A stretch of 64,000 nucleotides of DNA from Enterobacter ludwigii. Its GTDB lineage: Bacteria > Pseudomonadota > Gammaproteobacteria > Enterobacterales > Enterobacteriaceae. How positions within the stretch are numbered: position 1 is the first letter of the stretch; each line of letters starts with the position of its first letter. Made by a program: the position numbers and the translations under genes. Under the pieces are notes generated by a model. It did not search any database and was not told the DNA's origin. It saw only the letters and a list, made by a program, of their open reading frames with translations. This document shows, one piece after another, positions 57,619-64,000 of this stretch. The stretch lies in NCBI GenBank assembly GCA_900068845.1, contig CEFQ01000008.1, positions 186,001 to 250,000 on the forward strand, given 5' to 3'.

Positions 57619-58446
57619 ATGACGGACAATGAAAATATCTTGCTGCACCTGCGCCAGGGCTTGCCGGGCTACAGTCCCACGCTGCAAAAGCTGGGCGATT
57701 TCATCCTCACCGACCCGCAGAAAGTGCTGTATCTCACCATCACCGAACTGGCGCGCGAAACCGACACCAGTGAAGCGAGCGTGACGCGCCTGTGCCGCCA
57801 CTTAAGCTGTAAGGGCTACACCGAATTTAAAATGGCGCTGGCGCTCGATGTGCAACACAATCAGCCCGCCGCCATCGCCAGCGGTGACAGCATCGACATG
57901 CTGGTCGAAGAAACGGTGCAGGCGCTGCGTGATACCGGAAAATTTATCAATCGCGAGGTGCTTCAGCACGCGGTTGAAGCGCTGCATCAGGCTAAATCCA
58001 TCCAGATTTACGGCGTGGCGGCCAGCGCGATTACCGGTGAGTATCTGCATTATCGCCTGCTGCGCTTGGGTAAATCGGCGCAGCTATTTGGTGATATGCA
58101 CCGCGCGGCGATGAATGCCGCGACGTTGAAAGAGGGCGATTTGGTCATCGCCATCTCCGCTTCCGGTTCGACCAAAGATGTTATGCATGTGGTGAAGGTG
58201 GCGAAGAAGCAAAATGCGCGCGTACTGATGCTAAGTAACACGCTGCGCAGCCCGATGGGCAGCTTAGCCGATATGTTGCTGGTAGCCGCGCGGCCGGAAG
58301 GCCCGTTCAACGCTGGCGCGCTGAGCGGCAAAGTGGGGGCCATGTTGCTAGTTGAGGTGCTGATTAGCGAATTGATGACCCATGATGCCCGCTATCTGGC
58401 GGCCAGCCAGCAAACGGCAACCGCGACATTGCCGATGCTGATTTGA
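57619..58446 (+). CDS. RpiR-family transcriptional regulator (HTH plus SIS domain)
   Basis: 275-residue regulator. The N-terminal HTH_6 domain (about residues 1-77) has LYLTITELARETDTSEASVT, RLCRHLSCKGYTEFK. The SIS domain (about 120-260) binds phosphosugars: IYGVAASAITGEYLHYRLLR, LVIAISASGSTKDVMHVVKV. It is divergent from the EIICB-nanE operon and is the likely repressor, with ManNAc-6-P or GlcNAc-6-P as effector. The start at 57619 is preceded by AAGGAAGG. Confidence 0.93.
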   Translation: MTDNENILLHLRQGLPGYSPTLQKLGDFILTDPQKVLYLTITELARETDTSEASVTRLCRHLSCKGYTEFKMALALDVQHNQPAAIASGDSIDMLVEETVQALRDTGKFINREVLQHAVEALHQAKSIQIYGVAASAITGEYLHYRLLRLGKSAQLFGDMHRAAMNAATLKEGDLVIAISASGSTKDVMHVVKVAKKQNARVLMLSNTLRSPMGSLADMLLVAARPEGPFNAGALSGKVGAMLLVEVLISELMTHDARYLAASQQTATATLPMLI

Positions 58447-58460
58447 GTGGTATGCATGGA

Positions 58461-58480
58461 GGTCGCCATGAATGGCGACC
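58461..58480. repeat. GGTCGCCAT-type hairpin between convergent genes
   Basis: GGTCGCCATGAATGGCGACC, a perfect hairpin flanked by CCTAC, in the 56-bp gap between the RpiR and MacB genes. Probably ends both transcripts. Confidence 0.85.
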
Positions 58481-58502
58481 CTACAGAACGTGCATTTTTA
58501 AA

Positions 58503-60440
58503 CTATTCGCTCGCCAATGCCGCCACCGGATCCATACGTGCCGCTTTGCGCGCGGGCAGATAACCAAAAATCATACCGATGAGCGTGGAGCAGGCAAAGG
58601 CTGCGCCCGCTGACTGCCACGAGAAAATCGCCGTAATCATGCCGCCCGCCAGCAGGCTGATAATCGGTCCAATCACCAGCGCCAACGCCACGCCAAGCGA
58701 TCCGCCCACCAGACAGACTAAAACCGCTTCGATCATAAACTGTTGCATGATGTCGCCGCGCCGCGCGCCCACCGCCATACGCACGCCGATTTCATGCGTA
58801 CGTTCCGTCACCGACACCAGCATGATATTCATCACGCCAATGCTGCCAATCATCAGCGCAATCGAGGCCACCAGCAAAATCAACAAGGTTAACGTTGCCG
58901 CAGCATCTTCAATCGCTTTACGGTATTTATCGCGGTTGAACACCAGGAAATCTTTGGTGCCATGACGCGCAGTCAGCAACTGCGTCAGTGATTCTACCGC
59001 TGGGCCGCTCACCACATCGTCCTTCAGCTTAATGCTGATGCTGGTTAGCGCGGTTTGTCCACTGATGCGATACATCACGGTGCTCCACGGCAGCCACACG
59101 CTGAGGCGATTGGGCGACATGCCATCGTTATTATCCGCCACACCAATCACCCGCACCGGCACGGAACCCAGCACGATCATCTTACCAATTGGGCTTTCAC
59201 CGTGTTCACCGAACAGTTTATTGCGGGTGTTGGTATCAATGATGATCTCCTGACGTGCGTGACGTTCATCGCTGAAGTTACTTCCTTCCCGCAGCTTGAT
59301 CCCCTGAATCTGGAAATACGCGTTGCCTACGCCGTATACCGAAGTTTTAGAGGCATTGGAGAGATAGCGAATCGGCTGATTGACAATCATCTCCGGGCTG
59401 GCCGCCGCAACAAACTGCTGGCGTGCAATCACTTCCGCATCCGCCATCACCAGCGTTAGCACCGGATTCGCTTCATCTTCAACAAAATCACCACCGGCAT
59501 AGATCGACACCACATTAGTACCGAGACCGGAAATACTCTCCAGCGTCTTTTGCCGCGCGCCCTGGCCGAGTGCCACCACCGTGACCACCGCCGCGATGCC
59601 AAAAATTATCCCGGTCATGGTCAGCGCGGTACGCAACCGATGCGCGTTCATCGCATTCAGCGCCATACGCAGTGATTCACGCAGTCGGTCAAGGAAGCCG
59701 CGCAGTTTACTTTGACTTTTACGCGCAGCGGGCACGTATTGCGCGCGGGTGGCATCGTGTTTGCAGCCGCTATCAGCAAAAATTTCGCCGTCCTTAATCT
59801 CAATAATGCGATCGGCGTGCTGCGCCACTTTCATGTCGTGCGTCACGATGATCACCGTGTGACCTTCGCGATTGAGATCGTGCAGGATGCGCAGCACCTC
59901 TTCGCCGGACTGCGAATCCAGCGCGCCGGTTGGTTCATCGGCAAGAATGATTTCGGCGCCATTAATCAGTGCGCGGGCAATACTGACGCGCTGCTGCTGG
60001 CCGCCGGACAGCTCGCCCGGCTTATGATGCTCGCGCCCTTGCAGACCCAAACGCGCCAGCAGATCCGCTGCGCGCGCCAGCCGCGCTTTGCCCTGAAAAT
60101 TGGCATAGATCGATGGGATTTCGACGTTGCTCAACGCGCTAAGATCCGGCATCAGATGATAGCGCTGGAAGATAAAGCCGATATGCTCGCGCCGCACTTG
60201 CGCCAGCGCATCCGGTGACAGCGTGGCGGTGTTCTGGCCGCCAATCAAATAGTCACCGCTGTCAGGTGCATCAAGGCAGCCGAGAATATTCAGCAGCGTC
60301 GATTTACCTGATCCGGACGGCCCGATAATCGCCACCCGTTCGCCGCTGGCAATAGTCAGGTTGATGTCTTTCAGCACATGCAGGGAGTGGGAACCGTTAA
60401 CATAGCTGCGTTGAATGTTTTTCAGTTCGATGATATTCAC
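58503..60440 (-). CDS. macB: MacB ABC transporter ATPase-permease (tripartite efflux)
   Basis: 645-residue MacB, close to the 648 residues of E. coli MacB. N-terminal ATPase: Walker A GPSGSGKST at about residues 41-49, signature LSGGQQQRVSIAR, Walker B IILADEPTGALDS. The first helix (LRTALTMTGIIFGIAAVVTV) follows at about residue 270, then the large periplasmic domain, and three C-terminal helices (LLILLVASIALMIGSIGVMN). It pairs with MacA and, in other species, TolC to export macrolides, peptides or siderophores. It starts inside the MacA stop (4-bp overlap). Confidence 0.95.
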   Translation of the reverse strand: MNIIELKNIQRSYVNGSHSLHVLKDINLTIASGERVAIIGPSGSGKSTLLNILGCLDAPDSGDYLIGGQNTATLSPDALAQVRREHIGFIFQRYHLMPDLSALSNVEIPSIYANFQGKARLARAADLLARLGLQGREHHKPGELSGGQQQRVSIARALINGAEIILADEPTGALDSQSGEEVLRILHDLNREGHTVIIVTHDMKVAQHADRIIEIKDGEIFADSGCKHDATRAQYVPAARKSQSKLRGFLDRLRESLRMALNAMNAHRLRTALTMTGIIFGIAAVVTVVALGQGARQKTLESISGLGTNVVSIYAGGDFVEDEANPVLTLVMADAEVIARQQFVAAASPEMIVNQPIRYLSNASKTSVYGVGNAYFQIQGIKLREGSNFSDERHARQEIIIDTNTRNKLFGEHGESPIGKMIVLGSVPVRVIGVADNNDGMSPNRLSVWLPWSTVMYRISGQTALTSISIKLKDDVVSGPAVESLTQLLTARHGTKDFLVFNRDKYRKAIEDAAATLTLLILLVASIALMIGSIGVMNIMLVSVTERTHEIGVRMAVGARRGDIMQQFMIEAVLVCLVGGSLGVALALVIGPIISLLAGGMITAIFSWQSAGAAFACSTLIGMIFGYLPARKAARMDPVAALASE

Positions 60441-61612
60441 ATCATCACCTTGTCACTGCCCGCCGTCTGCGTGGCAAGGATCACGTTCTCGCCAGCTTTC
60501 AAGCCGCTCAGCACCTGAATATCCACGCTGTCAGTGATGCCGGTCGTGATGATGCGTTTTATCGGCTGGTTATTCTGGTCTGGAACTTCTACGTAAGTGT
60601 TGCCGGCCGCATCTTTCCTGGTCGCCTGCACCGGCACCAGCAAGGCGTCTTTGACGGAATCCCGCAGCAGGTTGACCTGCGCCGTCATGGAGATACGCAG
60701 CGCATTATCCGGATTAGGCACATCAAGCAAGGCGTTGTAATAGACTGCGGCGTTGGTGCTGCTGCTCGGCGTGCTTTCGCTGTTGCCCATCAGCGCATCA
60801 TCTTTCATCACCGATTCAGGGGCTAATTCGAGGCTGCGCAGCGTGGCGTTATAGCGTTTGTCGGGATTGGAAAAAGTGGTGAACCACGCCTGCTGACCGG
60901 GTTGCACATTATTAATGTCCGCTTCGGAAATCTGCACTTTAATCGTCATAGTGCCGAGCTGCGCCAGTTTGGCAATGGTCGGTGCAGTTTGCACCGCATT
61001 CACCGTTTGGCCTTGCTTAGTGACGATGGCGATGACCGTACCATCCATCGGTGCCATGATGCGGGTATAACCAAGATCGAGTTGTTTCTTATCTACTTCA
61101 ATTTGCGCCTGAATCACGCGCGCTTTTTGCGCCGTCAGCTCCGCGCGCGCCATGCTCCAGGCTTCTGCCGTTTCATCAAAATCCTGGCGCGACACCGCAT
61201 TGGTTTTGATCATCTGCTGCAGACGTTTGAATTGCGCATCCTGCCGCAGCAGCGTCGCTTCACGGGTTTCCAAATCTGCCTGCGCGACGCTGAGCGCGGC
61301 TTGCGCATTACGCAAATCGCTGCGCTGGGGCTGATCGTCAATTTCGGCAATCAGCTGACCTTTGCTGACGCTATCGCCCGCTTTGATATAGAGCTTTTTA
61401 ACCTGACCGGAGACCTGCGCACCGACGTTAACGCGTTCGACCGCATCCATTTTGCCCGTGGCGGCAATCACGTTTTCGATATTGCCCACGCGCACCTCGG
61501 CGGTCACCACCGCGTTGGGTTTGCTGCGCGAACCGGCGTAATGCCAGATCAGCAGCAGAAGAATGACAGCGGCGAGTGTGGCGAGCAGCCACCTTTTTGA
61601 GATATTCAGCAT
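60437..61612 (-). CDS. macA: MacA periplasmic adaptor of the MacAB efflux pump
   Basis: 391-residue membrane-fusion protein. One N-terminal helix (WLLATLAAVILLLLIWHYAG), then the lipoyl half-motifs (IAATGKMDAVERVNVGAQVS and GYTRIMAPMDGTVIAIVTKQ), an alpha-hairpin with coiled coil (LSVAQADLETREATLLRQDA), and beta-barrel and membrane-proximal domains. I chose the ATG at 61612, AGGGACG upstream. A Fur-like palindrome lies 20 bp before it. It forms one operon with macB. Confidence 0.93.
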   Translation of the reverse strand: MLNISKRWLLATLAAVILLLLIWHYAGSRSKPNAVVTAEVRVGNIENVIAATGKMDAVERVNVGAQVSGQVKKLYIKAGDSVSKGQLIAEIDDQPQRSDLRNAQAALSVAQADLETREATLLRQDAQFKRLQQMIKTNAVSRQDFDETAEAWSMARAELTAQKARVIQAQIEVDKKQLDLGYTRIMAPMDGTVIAIVTKQGQTVNAVQTAPTIAKLAQLGTMTIKVQISEADINNVQPGQQAWFTTFSNPDKRYNATLRSLELAPESVMKDDALMGNSESTPSSSTNAAVYYNALLDVPNPDNALRISMTAQVNLLRDSVKDALLVPVQATRKDAAGNTYVEVPDQNNQPIKRIITTGITDSVDIQVLSGLKAGENVILATQTAGSDKVMM

Positions 61613-61631
61613 AAGCGTCCCTTTTATGAAG

Positions 61632-61646
61632 TGAGAATCATAATCA
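61632..61646. promoter_or_regulatory. Fur-like palindrome at the macA start
   Basis: TGAGAATCATAATCA, read on the minus strand as TGATTATGATTCTCA, differs from the Fur core TGATAATGATTATCA at two of 15 bases. It lies 20 bp upstream of macA, where bound Fur would block transcription. Confidence 0.55.
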
Positions 61647-61808
61647 CTAAACCGCACAAACAGGAGAAAATTCGGCAGAAAAGGCTGAGCAACGTGCATT
61701 CGTTGAAAAAAGATTGAATTTTTTTCCGAATAAAAACGCGGGTTGAGTTGTTTACCATTTATCTGAGTCACTTTTTGTCTCAGCGCTGACATTCCATGAG
61801 GATAAATA

Positions 61809-62345
61809 ATGAATACGATGATGACGTTTCGCTGGTTGGCGATGCCCGCTTTACTGCTGGCGCTACATGCACCCGTGGCATTGGCGATGGGCGATGATGA
61901 TAGTGATAAAAAAACGCCGGATTGCCCGAAAGGACAAGTCTACGACAGCAAATCCAAATCCTGCGTGCCGGAGAAAACCAGCATGTTGAGCGACAACGAT
62001 AAAACCAATTACGCCTATCACCTGGCGAAAAAGGGCGAGTATCAAGCCGCGCTGAATCTGCTGGATACGTTGCACAATCAGAACACCAGGGAAGCGTGGA
62101 ACTATCGTGGTTATGCCACGCGGAAGCTGGGCAAAACCGACGAAGGCATGGCGTACTATCAGAAATCGATCGCACTGGATCCAAACTATGCCAAAGTGCG
62201 TGAATATCTCGGTGAGGCCTGGATGATCAAAGGGCGCCCAGATTTGGCTAAAGAACAGCTCACCATCATTAAATCGCTGTGTGGTGTGGATTGCGAAGAG
62301 TACCGCGATCTCAATGCCGCTATTCAAGGCCACCCGGAAGCATGA
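61809..62345 (+). CDS. Exported TPR protein
   Basis: 178-residue protein with a signal peptide (WLAMPALLLALHAPVALA). The mature part starts with an acidic stretch (MGDDDSDKKTPDCPKGQVYD) and a cysteine pair, followed by tetratricopeptide repeats (NYAYHLAKKGEYQAALNLLD and AWNYRGYATRKLGKTDEGMA). A second cysteine pair ends the domain (LCGVDCEEY). It probably acts as a periplasmic scaffold or sensor for the following ECF sigma/anti-sigma pair. GAGGATAAATA precedes the ATG, 196 bp from the divergent macA gene. Confidence 0.85.
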   Translation: MNTMMTFRWLAMPALLLALHAPVALAMGDDDSDKKTPDCPKGQVYDSKSKSCVPEKTSMLSDNDKTNYAYHLAKKGEYQAALNLLDTLHNQNTREAWNYRGYATRKLGKTDEGMAYYQKSIALDPNYAKVREYLGEAWMIKGRPDLAKEQLTIIKSLCGVDCEEYRDLNAAIQGHPEA

Positions 62346-62372
62346 TGATCGCAGCGCTTAGAGGACGACAAC

Positions 62373-62888
62373 ATTACCAGTACTGAAGTCCGCCAACACT
62401 TAGCTGCGCACCTGGCGCGCCTGTGGCGGTACGCCATGGTGCTGTCCCGCAATCGTGATGTCGCCGAGGAACTGGTGCAATCCACCTGTGTACGCGCGCT
62501 GGAACGCAGCGCTCAGTACACGCCCGGCACGCGCATTGATCGCTGGTTGTTTAGCGTGCTGCATTCGGTGTGGATCAATGAACTGCGCGCGCAGCGGGTG
62601 CGTCTTGGGCAAGGCTTTGTTGACAGTGATGAGCTGATTGCAGCGGATCAGCAACAGCAAGATGAGCAACGTCTGCACTACGAGAAAGTGATGCTGCGCG
62701 TGAGCCAGCTGCCTGAAGCGCAACGCAACGCGGTGTTTCTGGTTTACGTGGAAGGCTTCACCTATCAGGAAGCCGCCGATACGCTGGCGGTACCCATTGG
62801 CACCATTATGAGCCGCCTCGCAGCGGCGCGCACCACCTTAGCCAGCGCAGCCACGGCGCGGCCGGCAGCACAGGAGAAACGTTTGTGA
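62373..62888 (+). CDS. ECF-type RNA polymerase sigma factor, apparent ATT start
   Basis: 171-residue ECF sigma factor if started at the ATT at 62373. Region 2 includes HLARLWRYAMVLSRNRDVAE and RIDRWLFSVLHSVWINELR; region 4 includes LPEAQRNAVFLVYVEGFTYQ and VPIGTIMSRLAAARTTL. The first ATG is 62436, which would cut into region 2.1. No ATG, GTG or TTG occurs upstream in frame before the stop at 62346, but GAGGA sits 7 nt before ATT. I give the longer form; a shorter one from 62436 is what a standard gene caller would report. Its stop overlaps the anti-sigma GTG. Confidence 0.82.
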   Translation: MTSTEVRQHLAAHLARLWRYAMVLSRNRDVAEELVQSTCVRALERSAQYTPGTRIDRWLFSVLHSVWINELRAQRVRLGQGFVDSDELIAADQQQQDEQRLHYEKVMLRVSQLPEAQRNAVFLVYVEGFTYQEAADTLAVPIGTIMSRLAAARTTLASAATARPAAQEKRL

Positions 62889-63691
62889 AGGCAGCACGTT
62901 TTAATTCGCCTTATGCGGACGAGGCCATCGTGGCGTGGCTGGATGGCGAGATGCGCGCGGATGACGCGTTGGCATTTGAAAATGAACTCAAGCGTAGTGA
63001 GGCGTTATCAGCGCGCACTGCAGAGCTGTTAAAAAGCAATCAACCGTTTGCCGACGCCTTTGCGCCCATGTTGGAACAAGCACCGCTGGATCGCATGGCG
63101 CCGCGCTTAGCGCATCTGCTAGCAACGACGCCGTCGGCTGCGCAAAGGCCAGCGCCACAGGTGAGCCGCCGCGCGCTGATTGCTGCTTCCATGAGTTTCC
63201 TGCTGGTGGGTAGCGGCATCGGTTTCCTGGCACGACCCGGCATTAAGGTTGAGCAGGGCGAAAGCGAAAAGATTCGGGAACTCGAAGCGCAATACATGTC
63301 GCTTTACAGCGCGGAAACGTTAGCCGATGTCGACAGTTCCTTACCGGTTTTACAGCAATCGCTAGCCCGTACCGCCCGCGATCTCGATCTGCACTTTACG
63401 CCAGCACAATTAACGCTACCGGAAGCGACGCTAAAGAGCGTGCGCATGCTGCGCTATGACGATGCGCTTATTACGCAGATTGCCTGGAATCACAGCAGTT
63501 ACGGCCCAATGGCGTTATGTATTTCGCGCGAAGAACATCAGCAAACCACCGATTTGGCACAAGAGAAACGGCAGGGAATGAATGTGGTTTGGTGGCATAA
63601 GGCGGGATATCAATTTGTGCTGATTGGCCGAAATCCTGCGCAGCAGCTGAAAAAGACCGCGCAGGCGTTAATACAGGCGATGCTGGCGTAA
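62885..63691 (+). CDS. Membrane anti-sigma factor
   Basis: 268-residue protein. The first 90 residues form a zinc-less anti-sigma-like region (ADEAIVAWLDGEMRADDALA), followed by a single membrane helix (ALIAASMSFLLVGSGIGFLA) and a periplasmic domain of about 150 residues. It starts with GTG at 62885, overlapping the sigma stop (GTGA), with GGAG upstream. It should hold the sigma factor at the membrane until the exported TPR protein or another signal releases it; that relation is inferred from gene order. Confidence 0.85.
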   Translation: MKAARFNSPYADEAIVAWLDGEMRADDALAFENELKRSEALSARTAELLKSNQPFADAFAPMLEQAPLDRMAPRLAHLLATTPSAAQRPAPQVSRRALIAASMSFLLVGSGIGFLARPGIKVEQGESEKIRELEAQYMSLYSAETLADVDSSLPVLQQSLARTARDLDLHFTPAQLTLPEATLKSVRMLRYDDALITQIAWNHSSYGPMALCISREEHQQTTDLAQEKRQGMNVVWWHKAGYQFVLIGRNPAQQLKKTAQALIQAMLA

Positions 63692-63708
63692 GGTTTACTG
63701 CACATTTT

Positions 63709-63748
63709 GTCGCGGCGCGATTTATCGCGTAATACATGGCGCCGCAAC
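63709..63748. repeat. Degenerate 40-bp palindrome
   Basis: Diverged copy of the 5655 repeat, beginning GTCGCGGCGCGATTTATCGC and ending GGCGCCGCAAC, between the anti-sigma gene and the convergent partial gene. Still able to form a hairpin. Confidence 0.7.
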
Positions 63749-63770
63749 AATGCGTGCTTTCCGTTGCGCC

Positions 63771-64000
63771 TTACAGGCCGAGTTGGGTTTGTAGTAACGC
63801 AATCTCCTCACGCCACTGCGCCTGCAACGCCGGTTTCTGATGCTTCGGCTTTCGCGCGAGATCTTCATCCAGCTTGCTTTCCACCTCCAGTAACGCCAGT
63901 AGCAGAGCGTCCTCATCCAGCGCTATGGCGGTTGCAGGCGGTGCAGTTGAGCCAGACGTTGCTAGCGGTTGCTCAGCACGCATGCGCTCGGTGACTGCAT
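63771..64000 (-). CDS. Unrecognised protein, 5' end cut by window edge
   Basis: At least 76 codons are visible, open to the right edge. The C-terminus is helical and charged (LLALLEVESKLDEDLARKPK, then QAQWREEIALLQTQLGL), suggesting a coiled coil or small helical domain. An ATG at 63983 lies within the window, but the frame continues upstream (AVTERMRAEQ), so the true start is probably outside. I do not recognise the family. Confidence 0.6.
   Translation of the reverse strand, partial: AVTERMRAEQPLATSGSTAPPATAIALDEDALLLALLEVESKLDEDLARKPKHQKPALQAQWREEIALLQTQLGL

Noticed and set aside
1..64000. tRNA, rRNA, prophage or IS elements
   Set aside because: No transposase, integrase, phage structural gene or recognisable stable RNA gene was seen.

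Overview
The window reads as a chromosomal segment of a plant- or environment-associated enterobacterium, most likely Pantoea or a close Erwiniaceae relative. This rests on the gene families (FhuE-like receptor, MacAB, YncE, NanE, DUF1471 proteins), the moderately high GC, and dense dispersed palindromes of the kind common in that group (40-bp units with GTAGCGGCGC ends, and GGTCGCCAT-type hairpins). It holds about 60 genes, mostly accessory transport and catabolic operons, each with its own regulator. I saw no rRNA, tRNA, prophage, transposase or CRISPR.

Left part (1-16 kb): an ABC transporter (partial permease and Tat-exported binding protein) behind a cytoplasmic GH3 glycosidase, read leftward and divergent from a LysR regulator; then a rightward operon of uncharacterised function (flavin monooxygenase, RidA, DUF1028, M20 deacylase); a LacI regulator with two palindromic operators; and a rightward AfuABC-like ABC transporter with an inositol-monophosphatase-family enzyme. 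Three tandem 47-bp palindromic repeats lie inside this last operon.

16-26 kb: a LysE exporter, a secreted beta-propeller lactonase, and a urea/short-chain-amide ABC transporter of five genes followed by an ANTAR-domain (AmiR-like) antiterminator. The leader of the transporter operon carries two hexaloop hairpins with A at loop position 1 and G at position 4, the signature of ANTAR targets. An AraC regulator and an amidase complete the module.

26-37 kb: an unrecognised cysteine-free 476-residue protein; a six-gene organosulfur scavenging operon (two SfnB/DszC-like flavoproteins, a DszA/NtaA-like monooxygenase, a MetQNI-like transporter); and a LysR gene divergent from a PRISE-type enone reductase.

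37-49 kb: a DUF1471 protein; a leftward envelope redox operon (periplasmic peroxiredoxin, DsbD-like electron carrier, ECF sigma factor, NrsF anti-sigma); hipBA with three TATCC-N8-GGATA operators spaced exactly 28 bp; TetR/MFS; and a probable purine-scavenging locus (8-oxoguanine-deaminase-type amidohydrolase, NMT1-type binding protein, divergent 2-oxoglutarate oxygenase). The last locus has a near-consensus sigma-54 promoter, an NtrC-like site and a structured leader.

49-64 kb: an NlpC/P60 lipoprotein; an iron module (FhuE-like receptor, YncE-like lipoprotein, Fur boxes); a small ORF; a tandem duplication of DUF1471 genes; a cupin; a decayed stretch; nanE with a PTS EIICB and a divergent RpiR regulator with a perfect palindrome and a CRP-like site; macAB with a Fur-like site; a TPR protein/ECF sigma/anti-sigma operon whose sigma gene appears to start at ATT; and a gene cut by the right edge.
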